From JBDZUZ01 sp040255445 (lineage in GTDB: Bacteria > Planctomycetota > Phycisphaerae > Phycisphaerales > UBA1924): 21,713 nt of DNA. The position numbers and the translations under genes are program-made. Under the pieces are notes generated by a model, which saw only the letters and a program-made list of their open reading frames with translations, searched no databases and was not told where the DNA came from. Shown here piece by piece: positions 14,734 to 21,713 of the stretch. The stretch covers positions 1 through 21,713 of the forward strand of contig JBDZUZ010000054.1 of NCBI GenBank assembly GCA_040255445.1. The letters are read 5' to 3'. Within the stretch, counting starts at the first letter, position 1. Every line of letters starts with the position of its first letter.

Positions 14734-15252
14734 CTATAAGGGCGACGGAGGTGCGTCGGCGGTGGGCTGGCGACCCGCAAGAAAGAGTTGGAGGTTCGAG
14801 CAGTACGGGTGGTCCTCGTCCGCATCCCGCTGGTCGTACACGGAGAGGAAGGGTTTCCAGGCCAATCCGCGCCTCTCGAACTCCCGCATTAGATCGGGGA
14901 TCAGAAGGCCGTGGCCGACCGCGGGACCAAGCGACCAGGGAACAACGTACAGGGCTGGTGGGGTCTCCGCCGGATGGTTCAAAAGGGCGACCACGTCATC
15001 GAACCCCTGCGGCACACGCTGACCAAGATCCTCGCCAGCGTGTTCGAACACCCACACCGCCCAGACACCCGCAGCGAGCACAAAGTCCGCGCTCTCGCGT
15101 AGCAATTGTTCCGCGGCCCGTGGGCCCCAGTGATCGATGCGAAGATCGTCGATGTGGATGTGCTGCGGCTCGGACCATGGCGCGGCCGGGAGATGCCCCC
15201 ACCACGAGCGGAGCCATGCCAGGACATCGTTCGGTTCTAGCAGGTTTGCCAT
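14734..15252 (-). CDS. Protein of unknown function, 172 residues
   Basis: I do not recognise the family. It is a soluble protein with no signal peptide or membrane segment. It begins MANLLEPNDVLAWLRSWWG, has an acidic N-terminal half (HIHIDDLRIDHWGP), a hydrophobic centre rich in Trp and Phe (FVLAAGVWAVWVFEH), and ends in a Pro-rich tail (TADAPPSPL). The many tryptophans and the balanced composition suggest a real folded protein. The start at 15252 is an ATG without a clear ribosome-binding site. It lies between the sugar transport genes and the dockerin genes, 58 bases downstream of the last permease, so it could be the last gene of that operon or separately expressed. Confidence 0.6.
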   Translation of the reverse strand: MANLLEPNDVLAWLRSWWGHLPAAPWSEPQHIHIDDLRIDHWGPRAAEQLLRESADFVLAAGVWAVWVFEHAGEDLGQRVPQGFDDVVALLNHPAETPPALYVVPWSLGPAVGHGLLIPDLMREFERRGLAWKPFLSVYDQRDADEDHPYCSNLQLFLAGRQPTADAPPSPL

Positions 15253-15310
15253 GAGTTGATTGATCGTTGCTGATCCGGCGGACGCAAACGCTGGATTCTT
15301 CGGCCGCCCC

Positions 15311-16258
15311 TCACCCCTTGATCCCCTCGGTCGCGATGCCCTTCACAAACGTCCGCTGCGTCAGGAAGAAGAGCAGCAGCACCGGGGCCACCACCATCGT
15401 GCTCGCCGCCATGAGCAGGTTCCACGGCGTGGCGCCCGCCTGGCTCTGGTAGAGCTGCAGGCCCAGCGCGAGGGTGAAATCCTCCTGGTGCGTCAGGAAG
15501 ACCAGCGGGCCCAGGAAATCGTTCCACACGAACATGAAGTGGAAGAGCGCCACGACCGCGAGAGCCGGCTTGCTCAGCGGCAGGATGATCCGCCAGAAGA
15601 TGCCGAACTGTGAGCAGCCGTCGATGGTCGCGGCCTCGTCGAGCTCTTTGGGGATCGACATGTAGAACTGCCGCAGCAGGAAGATGTTGAAGCCGTTGGC
15701 GAACCACGCGGGCACCCAGAGCGGCAGCAGCGTGCCGATCCAGTCGAGCGAGCGGAAGATCAGGAAGAGCGGGGCCATGATAACCGGGAAGGGGATCATC
15801 ATCGTGCTCAGCACCACCGCGAAGGTGATGCCGCGGCCGGGCCACTTGATGCGGGCGAAGCCGAACGCAACGACCGCGCTGGAGATCACCATGCCGGTGA
15901 CACTGAGCGCGGCGACGATCAGCGTGTTCCGCAGGTAGAGCGGGAAGTCGATGACCGGATCGGTCCACACGCCGCGGATCTCGGTGCGGCCTTGTTCATC
16001 GACCGTGCCGACGTAGTTCTCGTACGCCTGCTGGGGCAGGATCGAGACCGGGTCGGGCAGCCATGTCGGCGGGTTGGTCTGCGTCTGGTTCTCGGGTTTG
16101 AACGAGGTCGAGAGCATCCAGATCAGCGGGAGAATGTAGACGACGCTGACGACCGTGAGCAGCGTGTACGCGACCCAGCGCGGGAGCGCGGTCTCCGCCG
16201 CGGAACGCTTCCGCGGCCAGAGGGGGATGCGGGGTTGTGCGGGTCGCTGGACGGTCAC
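15311..16258 (-). CDS. Carbohydrate ABC transporter permease, MalG type
   Basis: Inner-membrane permease of 315 residues with six membrane helices. Its EAA loop reads ELDEAATIDGCSQFGIFWRI, the standard ATPase contact of MalG-type sugar permeases, and the end reads TQRTFVKGIATEGIKG, as in the family. An unusually long loop after the first helix (PENQTQTNPPTWLPDP to ENYVGTVDEQGRTE) faces outside. The start is a GTG at 16258 with GAGGAA just upstream. It is the last of three transport genes in one operon, 42 bases behind the MalF-type permease. With it, it forms the transport channel for an oligosaccharide; the ATPase is not encoded here. Confidence 0.92.
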   Translation of the reverse strand: MTVQRPAQPRIPLWPRKRSAAETALPRWVAYTLLTVVSVVYILPLIWMLSTSFKPENQTQTNPPTWLPDPVSILPQQAYENYVGTVDEQGRTEIRGVWTDPVIDFPLYLRNTLIVAALSVTGMVISSAVVAFGFARIKWPGRGITFAVVLSTMMIPFPVIMAPLFLIFRSLDWIGTLLPLWVPAWFANGFNIFLLRQFYMSIPKELDEAATIDGCSQFGIFWRIILPLSKPALAVVALFHFMFVWNDFLGPLVFLTHQEDFTLALGLQLYQSQAGATPWNLLMAASTMVVAPVLLLFFLTQRTFVKGIATEGIKG

Positions 16259-16300
16259 GAGGTTCCTCGCGGCGGTATGCCGCGTCGTTCAGTGCACTGA

Positions 16301-17230
16301 TCAGGAGCGGTAGAACACATATCGACGGCTGACCCAGAAGGTCAGCCCCGTGAGGCAAAGCACGATGGCGAGTTGCACCCACGCGAGGGCGCAGGCGTAG
16401 CCCATCCGTGGGCCGAAAAGGAACGCGTTGTCGTAGAGGTAGTGCGAGTAGAAGTACATGGCCTTCTCGGGGCCGCCGATGCCGCGGGTCATGACGTACG
16501 GCACGGCGAAGACCTGCCACGCATCGATGATCGCGATGATGACATTGAAGAGGATGACCGGCGAGATCATCGGGAGCGTGACGTGCCAGAACCGGCGGGC
16601 GCGGCCCATGCCGTCGATGGCGCTGGCCTCGTACATGTCCTGCGGCACACCCTGCAACGCGGCGAGGTAGATCACCACGGCGCGGCCGACCATCCACAGG
16701 CTCATGATGACCAGCGCGGGCATGTTCCACGCGGCCTCCTCGAGCCAGGCGGGGCCGCGGAAGTCGGTGCCGAGCGCCGCGTTCACAACCGTAAACAATG
16801 GCCGAAGCCCCGCGTTGATCAGCCCCAGTTCGCCGTTGAACAGCCACATCCACACCATCGCCGCGGCGACGAGTGGGACGAGCGTGGGCACGAAGATCGC
16901 CGTGCGGAAGATGCCGATGCCGGGGATGTCGCGGTTGAGCAGCGATGCCAGCAGGATCGCGAGCACGGTCCCGAGACCCACGGTGAAGATCGCGTAGACA
17001 GCGGTGTTCCACATGACCTTCCAGAAGGTCGGGTCATCGAGCAGCTGGCGGTAGTTCTCGAGGCCGATCGGGAGGGGCGATTCGAGAATGCTGTAATCGG
17101 TGAGGCTGTAGCGGAAGCTCAGGAGGAGCGGGAACGCGAGGAAGACCAGGAAGCCGACCAGCCAGGGGCTGATCCACGCGAGGCCGGAGAAGAGGCGACG
17201 CGATGGGCTCCCCGTTTCGCCGGCACTCAC
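16301..17230 (-). CDS. Carbohydrate ABC transporter permease, MalF type
   Basis: Inner-membrane permease of 309 residues with six hydrophobic helices, the first at about 17-38 (AWISPWLVGFLVFLAFPLLL). FRTAIFVPTLVPLVAAAMVW and the EAA loop MYEASAIDGMGRARRFWHVT are standard for the MalF/UgpA-like partner of a sugar importer. The GTG start at 17230 overlaps the stop of the binding-protein gene by four bases (GTGA), so the two are translationally coupled. It pairs with the MalG-type permease encoded next. Confidence 0.93.
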   Translation of the reverse strand: MSAGETGSPSRRLFSGLAWISPWLVGFLVFLAFPLLLSFRYSLTDYSILESPLPIGLENYRQLLDDPTFWKVMWNTAVYAIFTVGLGTVLAILLASLLNRDIPGIGIFRTAIFVPTLVPLVAAAMVWMWLFNGELGLINAGLRPLFTVVNAALGTDFRGPAWLEEAAWNMPALVIMSLWMVGRAVVIYLAALQGVPQDMYEASAIDGMGRARRFWHVTLPMISPVILFNVIIAIIDAWQVFAVPYVMTRGIGGPEKAMYFYSHYLYDNAFLFGPRMGYACALAWVQLAIVLCLTGLTFWVSRRYVFYRS

Positions 17231-18618
17231 GCGTCACCGCCTTCATCCGCCGCGATCGCCTCGCGCTGAGCGCGTTTCGCAGCGACGCGGTCGAGCTCGG
17301 CCTGCGTGCGCCGCTCGATCTGCGGGAGCACCGTCGCCGCGGGGGCTTTGAGATCCCACATCGTCGAGATCTCGGTATCGAACTCACGCTTGTAGAAAGG
17401 CCAGATCCGCGTCCGCGGCACGAGGAACGCCCGCTCGCTCTGGGCCAGACGGTTGTGGACCTCAATCGAGCGGTTGGGGTGCCGGGCGGCGAAGGTGTCG
17501 CTGGTTGATGCGAGCGGCGAGGGCTTGCAATGCGCGATCGCCAGGCGCTCGACGACATCGCGCCGCTGGGTGTACGCAAGGAACTCGAAGGCCTCATCAG
17601 GATGCGGCGTGCCGCGGGGGATTGCCAGCACATCGCTCTCGAGCATGCCGATAGGCCGGTCGGCGTCGTACACCGAGTCCTCGACCGGGAACGGCGCGGC
17701 GAAGTAATCCAGATCGGGCTTGAAGACGCGGATCACGTTCACGAGGAACGGACCGTGCATGACCATGCCGAGCTTGCCGGAGATGAAGCCCTGCTGCTCG
17801 GAGTTGTACATGTTGATGAACGCGGACTGGAAGACGGTCAGGCGGTCGGGGCCGTACTTCTCGGGGTACGACTGCACCCATTCGTAGCCGCGGATGTTCT
17901 CGGCCATCCCGGCGTAGGCCTTGTCTGTGTCCTGGTCGTAGAGCCGGCCGCCGAAGTAGAACCCGAAGGGCCAGTTCCACCAGCCCGGCTCGCGGTGCAG
18001 GAAGCCGGCGCGTTCGATCCTGCCGCCGCCGCCGAATTTCATCATCCGCTCGTTGTACTCGTCGAGCTCGGCGATAGTCCTGGGCGCCCGGTTCGGATCG
18101 AGCCCGACCTCCTTCAGGATCGCGCGGTTCAGGTAGAGCGCGATGGTGCTGCAAGTATTGGGAACGCCCCAGACCTGGCCGCGGTAGCCCGCGAGGCCGC
18201 GGACCGGCGCGGCGTAATGCGAGGGCCCCAGCCCCGCCGCGGCGAGACGGTCGCCGATCGGCAGCAGGGCATCGGTCTCGGCGAAGATCGGCACGTCCCA
18301 GGAGCCCAGGCCGACCAGGTCCGGCGGGTCGCCCGCGGCGATCGAGATCATCGCCTTCTGCTCGATCAGGCTCATCGAGAAGTAGCGGACGTAGATGCGG
18401 TCCTGGCCGGCGTTGAATTCGTCAACGACGGCGCGCATCGCGTCGCCTTCCTGCCCGGTCCACTTTTCCCAGTAATTGAGGACGACACGGCCCTCGGGCT
18501 CGCGCCGGCCGCGCGGTCCGAAGAGCGCAAAGCCGAGCCCGGCCGCGGCGAGGGCCCCCACCGCCGCACGGCGGGTGATATCCAGCTTCGAGATGCCGCT
18601 CTCAGGAGTTCCGGCCAT
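17227..18618 (-). CDS. Extracellular sugar-binding protein of an ABC importer, Tat-type signal
   Basis: Family 1 solute-binding protein of 463 residues. The leader holds a twin-arginine sequence (DITRRAAVGALAAAG, Arg16-Arg17) and no lipobox cysteine, so export by Tat, perhaps with the helix kept as an anchor, is likely. The mature part starts VVLNYWEKWTGQEGDAM and has the usual AAGDPPDLVGLG, GQVWGVPNTCSTIALYLNR and MVMHGPFLVNV motifs of carbohydrate-binding proteins. Several Trp and Tyr residues (WWNWPFGFYFGG) could line a sugar-binding cleft. The C-terminal 40 residues are charged and helical. The gene heads the transport part of the operon, 61 bases after the small membrane protein. The ligand is not shown; the GH94 gene upstream suggests a beta-linked glucose oligomer. 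Confidence 0.9.
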   Translation of the reverse strand: MAGTPESGISKLDITRRAAVGALAAAGLGFALFGPRGRREPEGRVVLNYWEKWTGQEGDAMRAVVDEFNAGQDRIYVRYFSMSLIEQKAMISIAAGDPPDLVGLGSWDVPIFAETDALLPIGDRLAAAGLGPSHYAAPVRGLAGYRGQVWGVPNTCSTIALYLNRAILKEVGLDPNRAPRTIAELDEYNERMMKFGGGGRIERAGFLHREPGWWNWPFGFYFGGRLYDQDTDKAYAGMAENIRGYEWVQSYPEKYGPDRLTVFQSAFINMYNSEQQGFISGKLGMVMHGPFLVNVIRVFKPDLDYFAAPFPVEDSVYDADRPIGMLESDVLAIPRGTPHPDEAFEFLAYTQRRDVVERLAIAHCKPSPLASTSDTFAARHPNRSIEVHNRLAQSERAFLVPRTRIWPFYKREFDTEISTMWDLKAPAATVLPQIERRTQAELDRVAAKRAQREAIAADEGGDA

Positions 18619-18679
18619 GGTGCGTCGAACGGAGACTACCAGACGCGTGGGCCCGGGTCACAGACAGGAATTCGCACAC

Positions 18680-19105
18680 TCAGGAACCGGGCGGGGGGGG
18701 CGGCGTAGGCGCCTCCGGGGCGGTCGGCGGCTCGAGCGTGATGCCGCGCTCTGCCGCGGCCCGCTTCTTTTCCTCGTTGATCCGCTTGACGGTCTCCTCC
18801 CACTCGCTCTTCTTGAAGAGGAAGCCGGTGGGCTGGTTGGTCGAGGGGTTAATGATGCCGGCGGAGGGATCGACCAGGCCGCGCCGGTCGCGCAGCATCA
18901 TCTCGAACCGGCCGCGGGGCATCTCGACCTCTTCGCCGGTGTCGGTGAACTTGATCGTGACCATTTCGGTCATGCGTTCCTGGCTGTAGGGGCTGGAGCC
19001 GCCGCCGCCGCGCATCAACAGCACAACGGCGGTGACGAGCAGCACACCCGCCACGGCCCAGCCCAGCCAGGGCGACTTTTGGAGCATCTCGCGGATTCCG
19101 GCCAT
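18680..19105 (-). CDS. Small membrane-anchored protein of unknown function
   Basis: Protein of 141 residues with one N-terminal membrane helix (about 13-31, WLGWAVAGVLLVTAVVLLM) and a Gly-rich linker (GGGGSS). The soluble part contains MVTIKFTDTGEEVEMPRGRFEMMLRDR, a possible small beta-domain, then a charged helix (SEWEETVKRINEEKKRAAAE) and a Pro-rich end (APTPPPPPG). I do not recognise a named family. The start at 19105 is an ATG with AAGGAGG 6 bases upstream. It sits between the prepilin-like gene (54 bases upstream) and the binding-protein gene, all in the same direction, so it is likely part of the sugar operon; whether it acts with the pilin-like protein is inference. Confidence 0.75.
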   Translation of the reverse strand: MAGIREMLQKSPWLGWAVAGVLLVTAVVLLMRGGGGSSPYSQERMTEMVTIKFTDTGEEVEMPRGRFEMMLRDRRGLVDPSAGIINPSTNQPTGFLFKKSEWEETVKRINEEKKRAAAERGITLEPPTAPEAPTPPPPPGS

Positions 19106-19159
19106 CGCGTTCCTCCTTGCGGTTGATCAGCCCGGGCGGCCGATCAGCATGCTACAGGA

Positions 19160-19909
19160 TCAGGGGTAGTAGTGGCCCCAGTTGTAGAAGGGGCCGGGCG
19201 CGCCGTAGCGGTCGGTCGCCTCCGGCGGGCGGTAGTCGCCGATCTCGATCGACTTCACGGAGAGATCGCCGAAGACGAAGTTGTTCTGGCCGAGCGCCTG
19301 CCGGCCGGTGTTGGCCTTGCCCTCGTGGCGCGGGAACTCATCGAGCGCATCGGTCGCGAACACGACGGTATCGGGGTGCTTGATCAATCGCATCTTGCGT
19401 CCGGACACACCGCTCTCAACGCCGAAGCCGGGGTTGGTGTCGACCGAGTCGTTGAACCAGTACTCGGTCCAGGTCTCGACCTCCTGCGTGGGGTTGATCG
19501 GCAGCGAGAAGATGCGCCGGCCCTGCGCCAGGTAGATGCGGTTGCTCGGCTCGGCGACGCTGCTGAGGCCCTTGGCCGCGGGACAGCGGAAGGGCGCCTG
19601 GCCCGCATCGCTCAGGAAGGGCTGCAGCGTGTCGATCACGCCGACGTGATAGAAGAGCAGCGGGTTGGGTCCGTTGCGCAGATCCATGTACTGGGCATCG
19701 CGCTGCTCGTCCAGGTACATCTGGATCGCCGTCCCCAGGCTCCGCAGGTTGGCCTGACAGATGACTGTCCATGCTGTCCGGCGCGCTGAGCCCAGCGACG
19801 GCAGCAGGATGCCGATCAACAGCGCGATGATCGAGATCACCACGAGCAGTTCGATGAGCGTGAACCCGCGCTTGGACGCGGCGGCTTGTCGCTTCGTGAT
19901 CGTCCTCAT
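19160..19909 (-). CDS. Prepilin-like protein with type IV pilin N-terminal motif
   Basis: Protein of 249 residues. The leader is positively charged (MRTITKRQAAASKR), followed by the prepilin peptidase motif G/FTLIELLVVISIIALLIGI with Glu at mature position 5. The rest resembles the abundant planctomycete DUF1559-type pseudopilins: CQANLRSLGTAIQMYLDE, a four-Trp/Asn-rich middle, and a C-terminal NNFVFGDLSVKS in place of the common H-x9-DG ending. Such proteins are assembled into pseudopili or fibres at the cell envelope. The ATG at 19909 overlaps the stop of the GH94 gene (ATGA), so it is translated together with a sugar phosphorylase, an unexpected neighbour. Confidence 0.88.
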   Translation of the reverse strand: MRTITKRQAAASKRGFTLIELLVVISIIALLIGILLPSLGSARRTAWTVICQANLRSLGTAIQMYLDEQRDAQYMDLRNGPNPLLFYHVGVIDTLQPFLSDAGQAPFRCPAAKGLSSVAEPSNRIYLAQGRRIFSLPINPTQEVETWTEYWFNDSVDTNPGFGVESGVSGRKMRLIKHPDTVVFATDALDEFPRHEGKANTGRQALGQNNFVFGDLSVKSIEIGDYRPPEATDRYGAPGPFYNWGHYYP

Positions 19910-21713
19910 GATCCGATTCTCCGTGGCTCTCTCTCGTCCTTGGCTTCAACCACGCCCACGCCCGCCGCGGCATTCGCCGGCCAGCGGACACTCACTTCAA
20001 GATTCGCCCCGCCGTTCGCATCGGCCGGTCTGGCGAGCCGCTTGATCAACTCGACCGTGAGCACGCAACCCTCGATGCGCTCCCCGTTGACCGACAGTTC
20101 CGGCGCAACATCAGGCTCGAAGTGGGCTGCATCGAACTTCACACGCACCCGCATCCCTCGATACCGGCGAGTGACATCTACGTTGCCCAGGCTCCGCGGC
20201 GGGACCGGGTCGATCCGCAGGCCCCCCCACTCGGGACGGATGCCCAGGATCCATTCCAGGCTCACACGATTGAGCCACGCCGCCGAACCGGTGTACCACG
20301 TCCAGCCGGCGCGGCCGGGCTTGTCGGACAGCGGACCATCAACATTGCCCGGCGTCACGTACGGCTCGGCCCAGTAGGCCTCCGCATCGCGCCCGCGCAC
20401 CGGCGGCGACACGCTGTTCCAGATCCGCTCGACCGTGTCGTGCTCGCGCCGCTTGCACGCCGCGGCCAGCGCCCAGGTCGCCGCGTGCATGTACACGCCG
20501 CCGTTCTCGCGGCTGCCGGGGCTGTACCGCGTGATGTAACCGATATCGGGATCGGGCTGCGTGTAGGCGGGCGCCAGCAGCAGCGGGCCGTACGGCGAGA
20601 GAAGATGCTCCTTCACCGCGGCCCACGCCATCTCGGCCTTCTCTTCGCTCGCGATCCCGGTCAGGATCGCCCAGGTCTGCGGGTTCAGGTGGATCTTGCC
20701 CTCGGGGCTCTGCCTGGAACCCACCCACTCGCCGCTGTCCTTGGTGCCGTAGCGGTACCAGCCGCCGTCCCAGCCGTGCTCGTTGACGGCCGCGGCGTAC
20801 TTCTTCGACTGCTCGCGGTATTCGCGGGCCTTGTCGGCATCGCCGTCGAGTTCGAGAACCTGCGCGAAGTCATCGAGGATCGATGCGAGGAACATTCCGA
20901 CCCAGACGCTCTCGCCCTTCTCCTCGACACCCATCGCCGAGAGACCGTCGTTCCAGTCGCACGAGCCGATGTGCGGGATGCCACGCGGGCTCGTGCGCTC
21001 GAAGGCGCGGCGGATCGACCGGTGGCAGTGCTCCTTGAGCGTGACCTCGGTCGGGTCATCCATGAACGGCGTTTTGACCTTCAGGATCGACAGGTCGCCG
21101 GTTTCGCGGATGTAGATCGCCGTGAAGAGCGGGAGCCATAGGTAGTCGTCGCTGCACGCCGTGTGCGAACCAAAGTCCGCGAGCGCGTGCCACCAGTGGT
21201 TCACGCTGCCATCGACGAATTGCCTCGTCGCGTGCAGCAAGATCTGGTCACGCGTAGCGCTGGGGTCGATCGGGAGCCAGACCTGGCTGTCCTGGAGCTG
21301 GTCGCGGAAGCCGCGGGCGCCCGACTGCTGGTACAACCCGGTGCGGCCCCACAGCCGGCCGCTGATCGCCTGGTACGGCAGCCAGTAGTTGTTGAGGAGG
21401 TCAAAGTCATCACGCTTCGAGCGGATGTTCACCGAATCGAGCATCTTCATCCAGCTCTGCTCGGCCCGCTGCACGCCGGCTTCGCCTGCCGCGGGGCTCT
21501 GGTACTTGTCGATCAGGCGTGTGACGGCCTCGACATCGGTATCGATCGCCAGCAGGTAGTGCAGCGTGACGGTCTGGCCCGGCTTGAGCAGGAAGTCACC
21601 GCCAAGTGCGGCGGCGGCGTCACCGAAGCGACCGAATCCCAGCCCGTCGTGCGCCTTGCCGAGCATCGCGGCGGGCTTCACGGGCGATCCGTAGCGGCCG
21701 AGGAACGACGACT
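19906..21713 (-). CDS. GH94 glycoside phosphorylase (partial, N-terminus outside window)
   Basis: The C-terminal 601 residues of a GH94 protein (family former GT36). They open with FLGRYGSPVKPAA, then RLWGRTGLYQQSGARGFRDQLQDSQ, which is split here by WGRTGLY from QSGARGFRDQ, and the catalytic-acid segment CDWNDGLSAMG (encoded near 20941-20961), where the Asp of DWND is the known proton donor. The C-terminus carries the family's WTWYTGSAAW and LGIRPEWGGLRIDP. GH94 enzymes split beta-linked disaccharides or oligosaccharides with phosphate, saving one ATP; members act on cellobiose, cellodextrins, chitobiose or beta-1,2-glucan. The exact substrate cannot be read from this part. The gene is open at the window's right edge, and its stop overlaps the next gene's start (ATGA). 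Confidence 0.92.
   Translation of the reverse strand, partial: SSFLGRYGSPVKPAAMLGKAHDGLGFGRFGDAAAALGGDFLLKPGQTVTLHYLLAIDTDVEAVTRLIDKYQSPAAGEAGVQRAEQSWMKMLDSVNIRSKRDDFDLLNNYWLPYQAISGRLWGRTGLYQQSGARGFRDQLQDSQVWLPIDPSATRDQILLHATRQFVDGSVNHWWHALADFGSHTACSDDYLWLPLFTAIYIRETGDLSILKVKTPFMDDPTEVTLKEHCHRSIRRAFERTSPRGIPHIGSCDWNDGLSAMGVEEKGESVWVGMFLASILDDFAQVLELDGDADKAREYREQSKKYAAAVNEHGWDGGWYRYGTKDSGEWVGSRQSPEGKIHLNPQTWAILTGIASEEKAEMAWAAVKEHLLSPYGPLLLAPAYTQPDPDIGYITRYSPGSRENGGVYMHAATWALAAACKRREHDTVERIWNSVSPPVRGRDAEAYWAEPYVTPGNVDGPLSDKPGRAGWTWYTGSAAWLNRVSLEWILGIRPEWGGLRIDPVPPRSLGNVDVTRRYRGMRVRVKFDAAHFEPDVAPELSVNGERIEGCVLTVELIKRLARPADANGGANLEVSVRWPANAAAGVGVVEAKDEREPRRIGS

Overview
The window is high-GC, gene-dense DNA that looks like a planctomycete, most probably of the class Phycisphaerae. 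Four things support this. A PEP-CTERM-type protein tail lies at the left edge. Three secreted proteins end in a paired calcium-loop (dockerin-like) module finishing in Gly-Cys or Gly-Cys-Asn. There is a DUF1559-style prepilin-like protein. A collagen-like secreted protein follows a layout I associate with planctomycete genomes. The taxonomic call is inference from gene content; there is no rRNA or tRNA gene in the window to confirm it.

Left part (1-9750), mostly housekeeping and envelope genes: the end of a PEP-CTERM protein with a hairpin terminator; a two-gene osmoprotectant-type ABC importer (ATPase, then a protein fusing the binding domain to the permease); a convergent mercuric-reductase/dihydrolipoamide-dehydrogenase-like flavoenzyme; a divergent secreted collagen-like protein; the thiamine thiazole genes thiS-thiG; a UbiA-like membrane prenyltransferase relative; a planctomycete-type polytopic membrane protein; and a secreted YceI lipid-binding protein.

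Middle (9872-14705): three successive minus-strand genes for secreted proteins with different N-terminal parts: a beta-lactamase-fold serine hydrolase, a propeller-like plus helical glycoamylase-like protein, and a beta-sandwich (CBM-like) protein. All carry the same C-terminal dockerin-like pair. The last has a recognisable promoter with a LacI-family-type operator just after the -10 box, which suggests sugar-responsive control. A perfect 12-bp hairpin separates the second and third genes.

Right part (15311-21713), a compact minus-strand carbohydrate operon. In transcription order it is: GH94 glycoside phosphorylase (its 5' part lies beyond the window), prepilin-like protein (4-nt overlap), small membrane-anchored protein, Tat-type sugar-binding protein, permease (4-nt overlap), second permease. 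The importer brings in an oligosaccharide, probably a beta-glucan fragment, which the phosphorylase would split with phosphate to give a sugar 1-phosphate. No sugar-importer ATPase is encoded here, so a shared one elsewhere is likely. The pilin-like gene inside this operon is the most intriguing item.

An unrecognised 172-aa protein sits between the dockerin genes and the sugar operon. No stretch longer than about 180 bases lacks a gene; I see no RNA genes, CRISPR arrays, insertion sequences or prophage.
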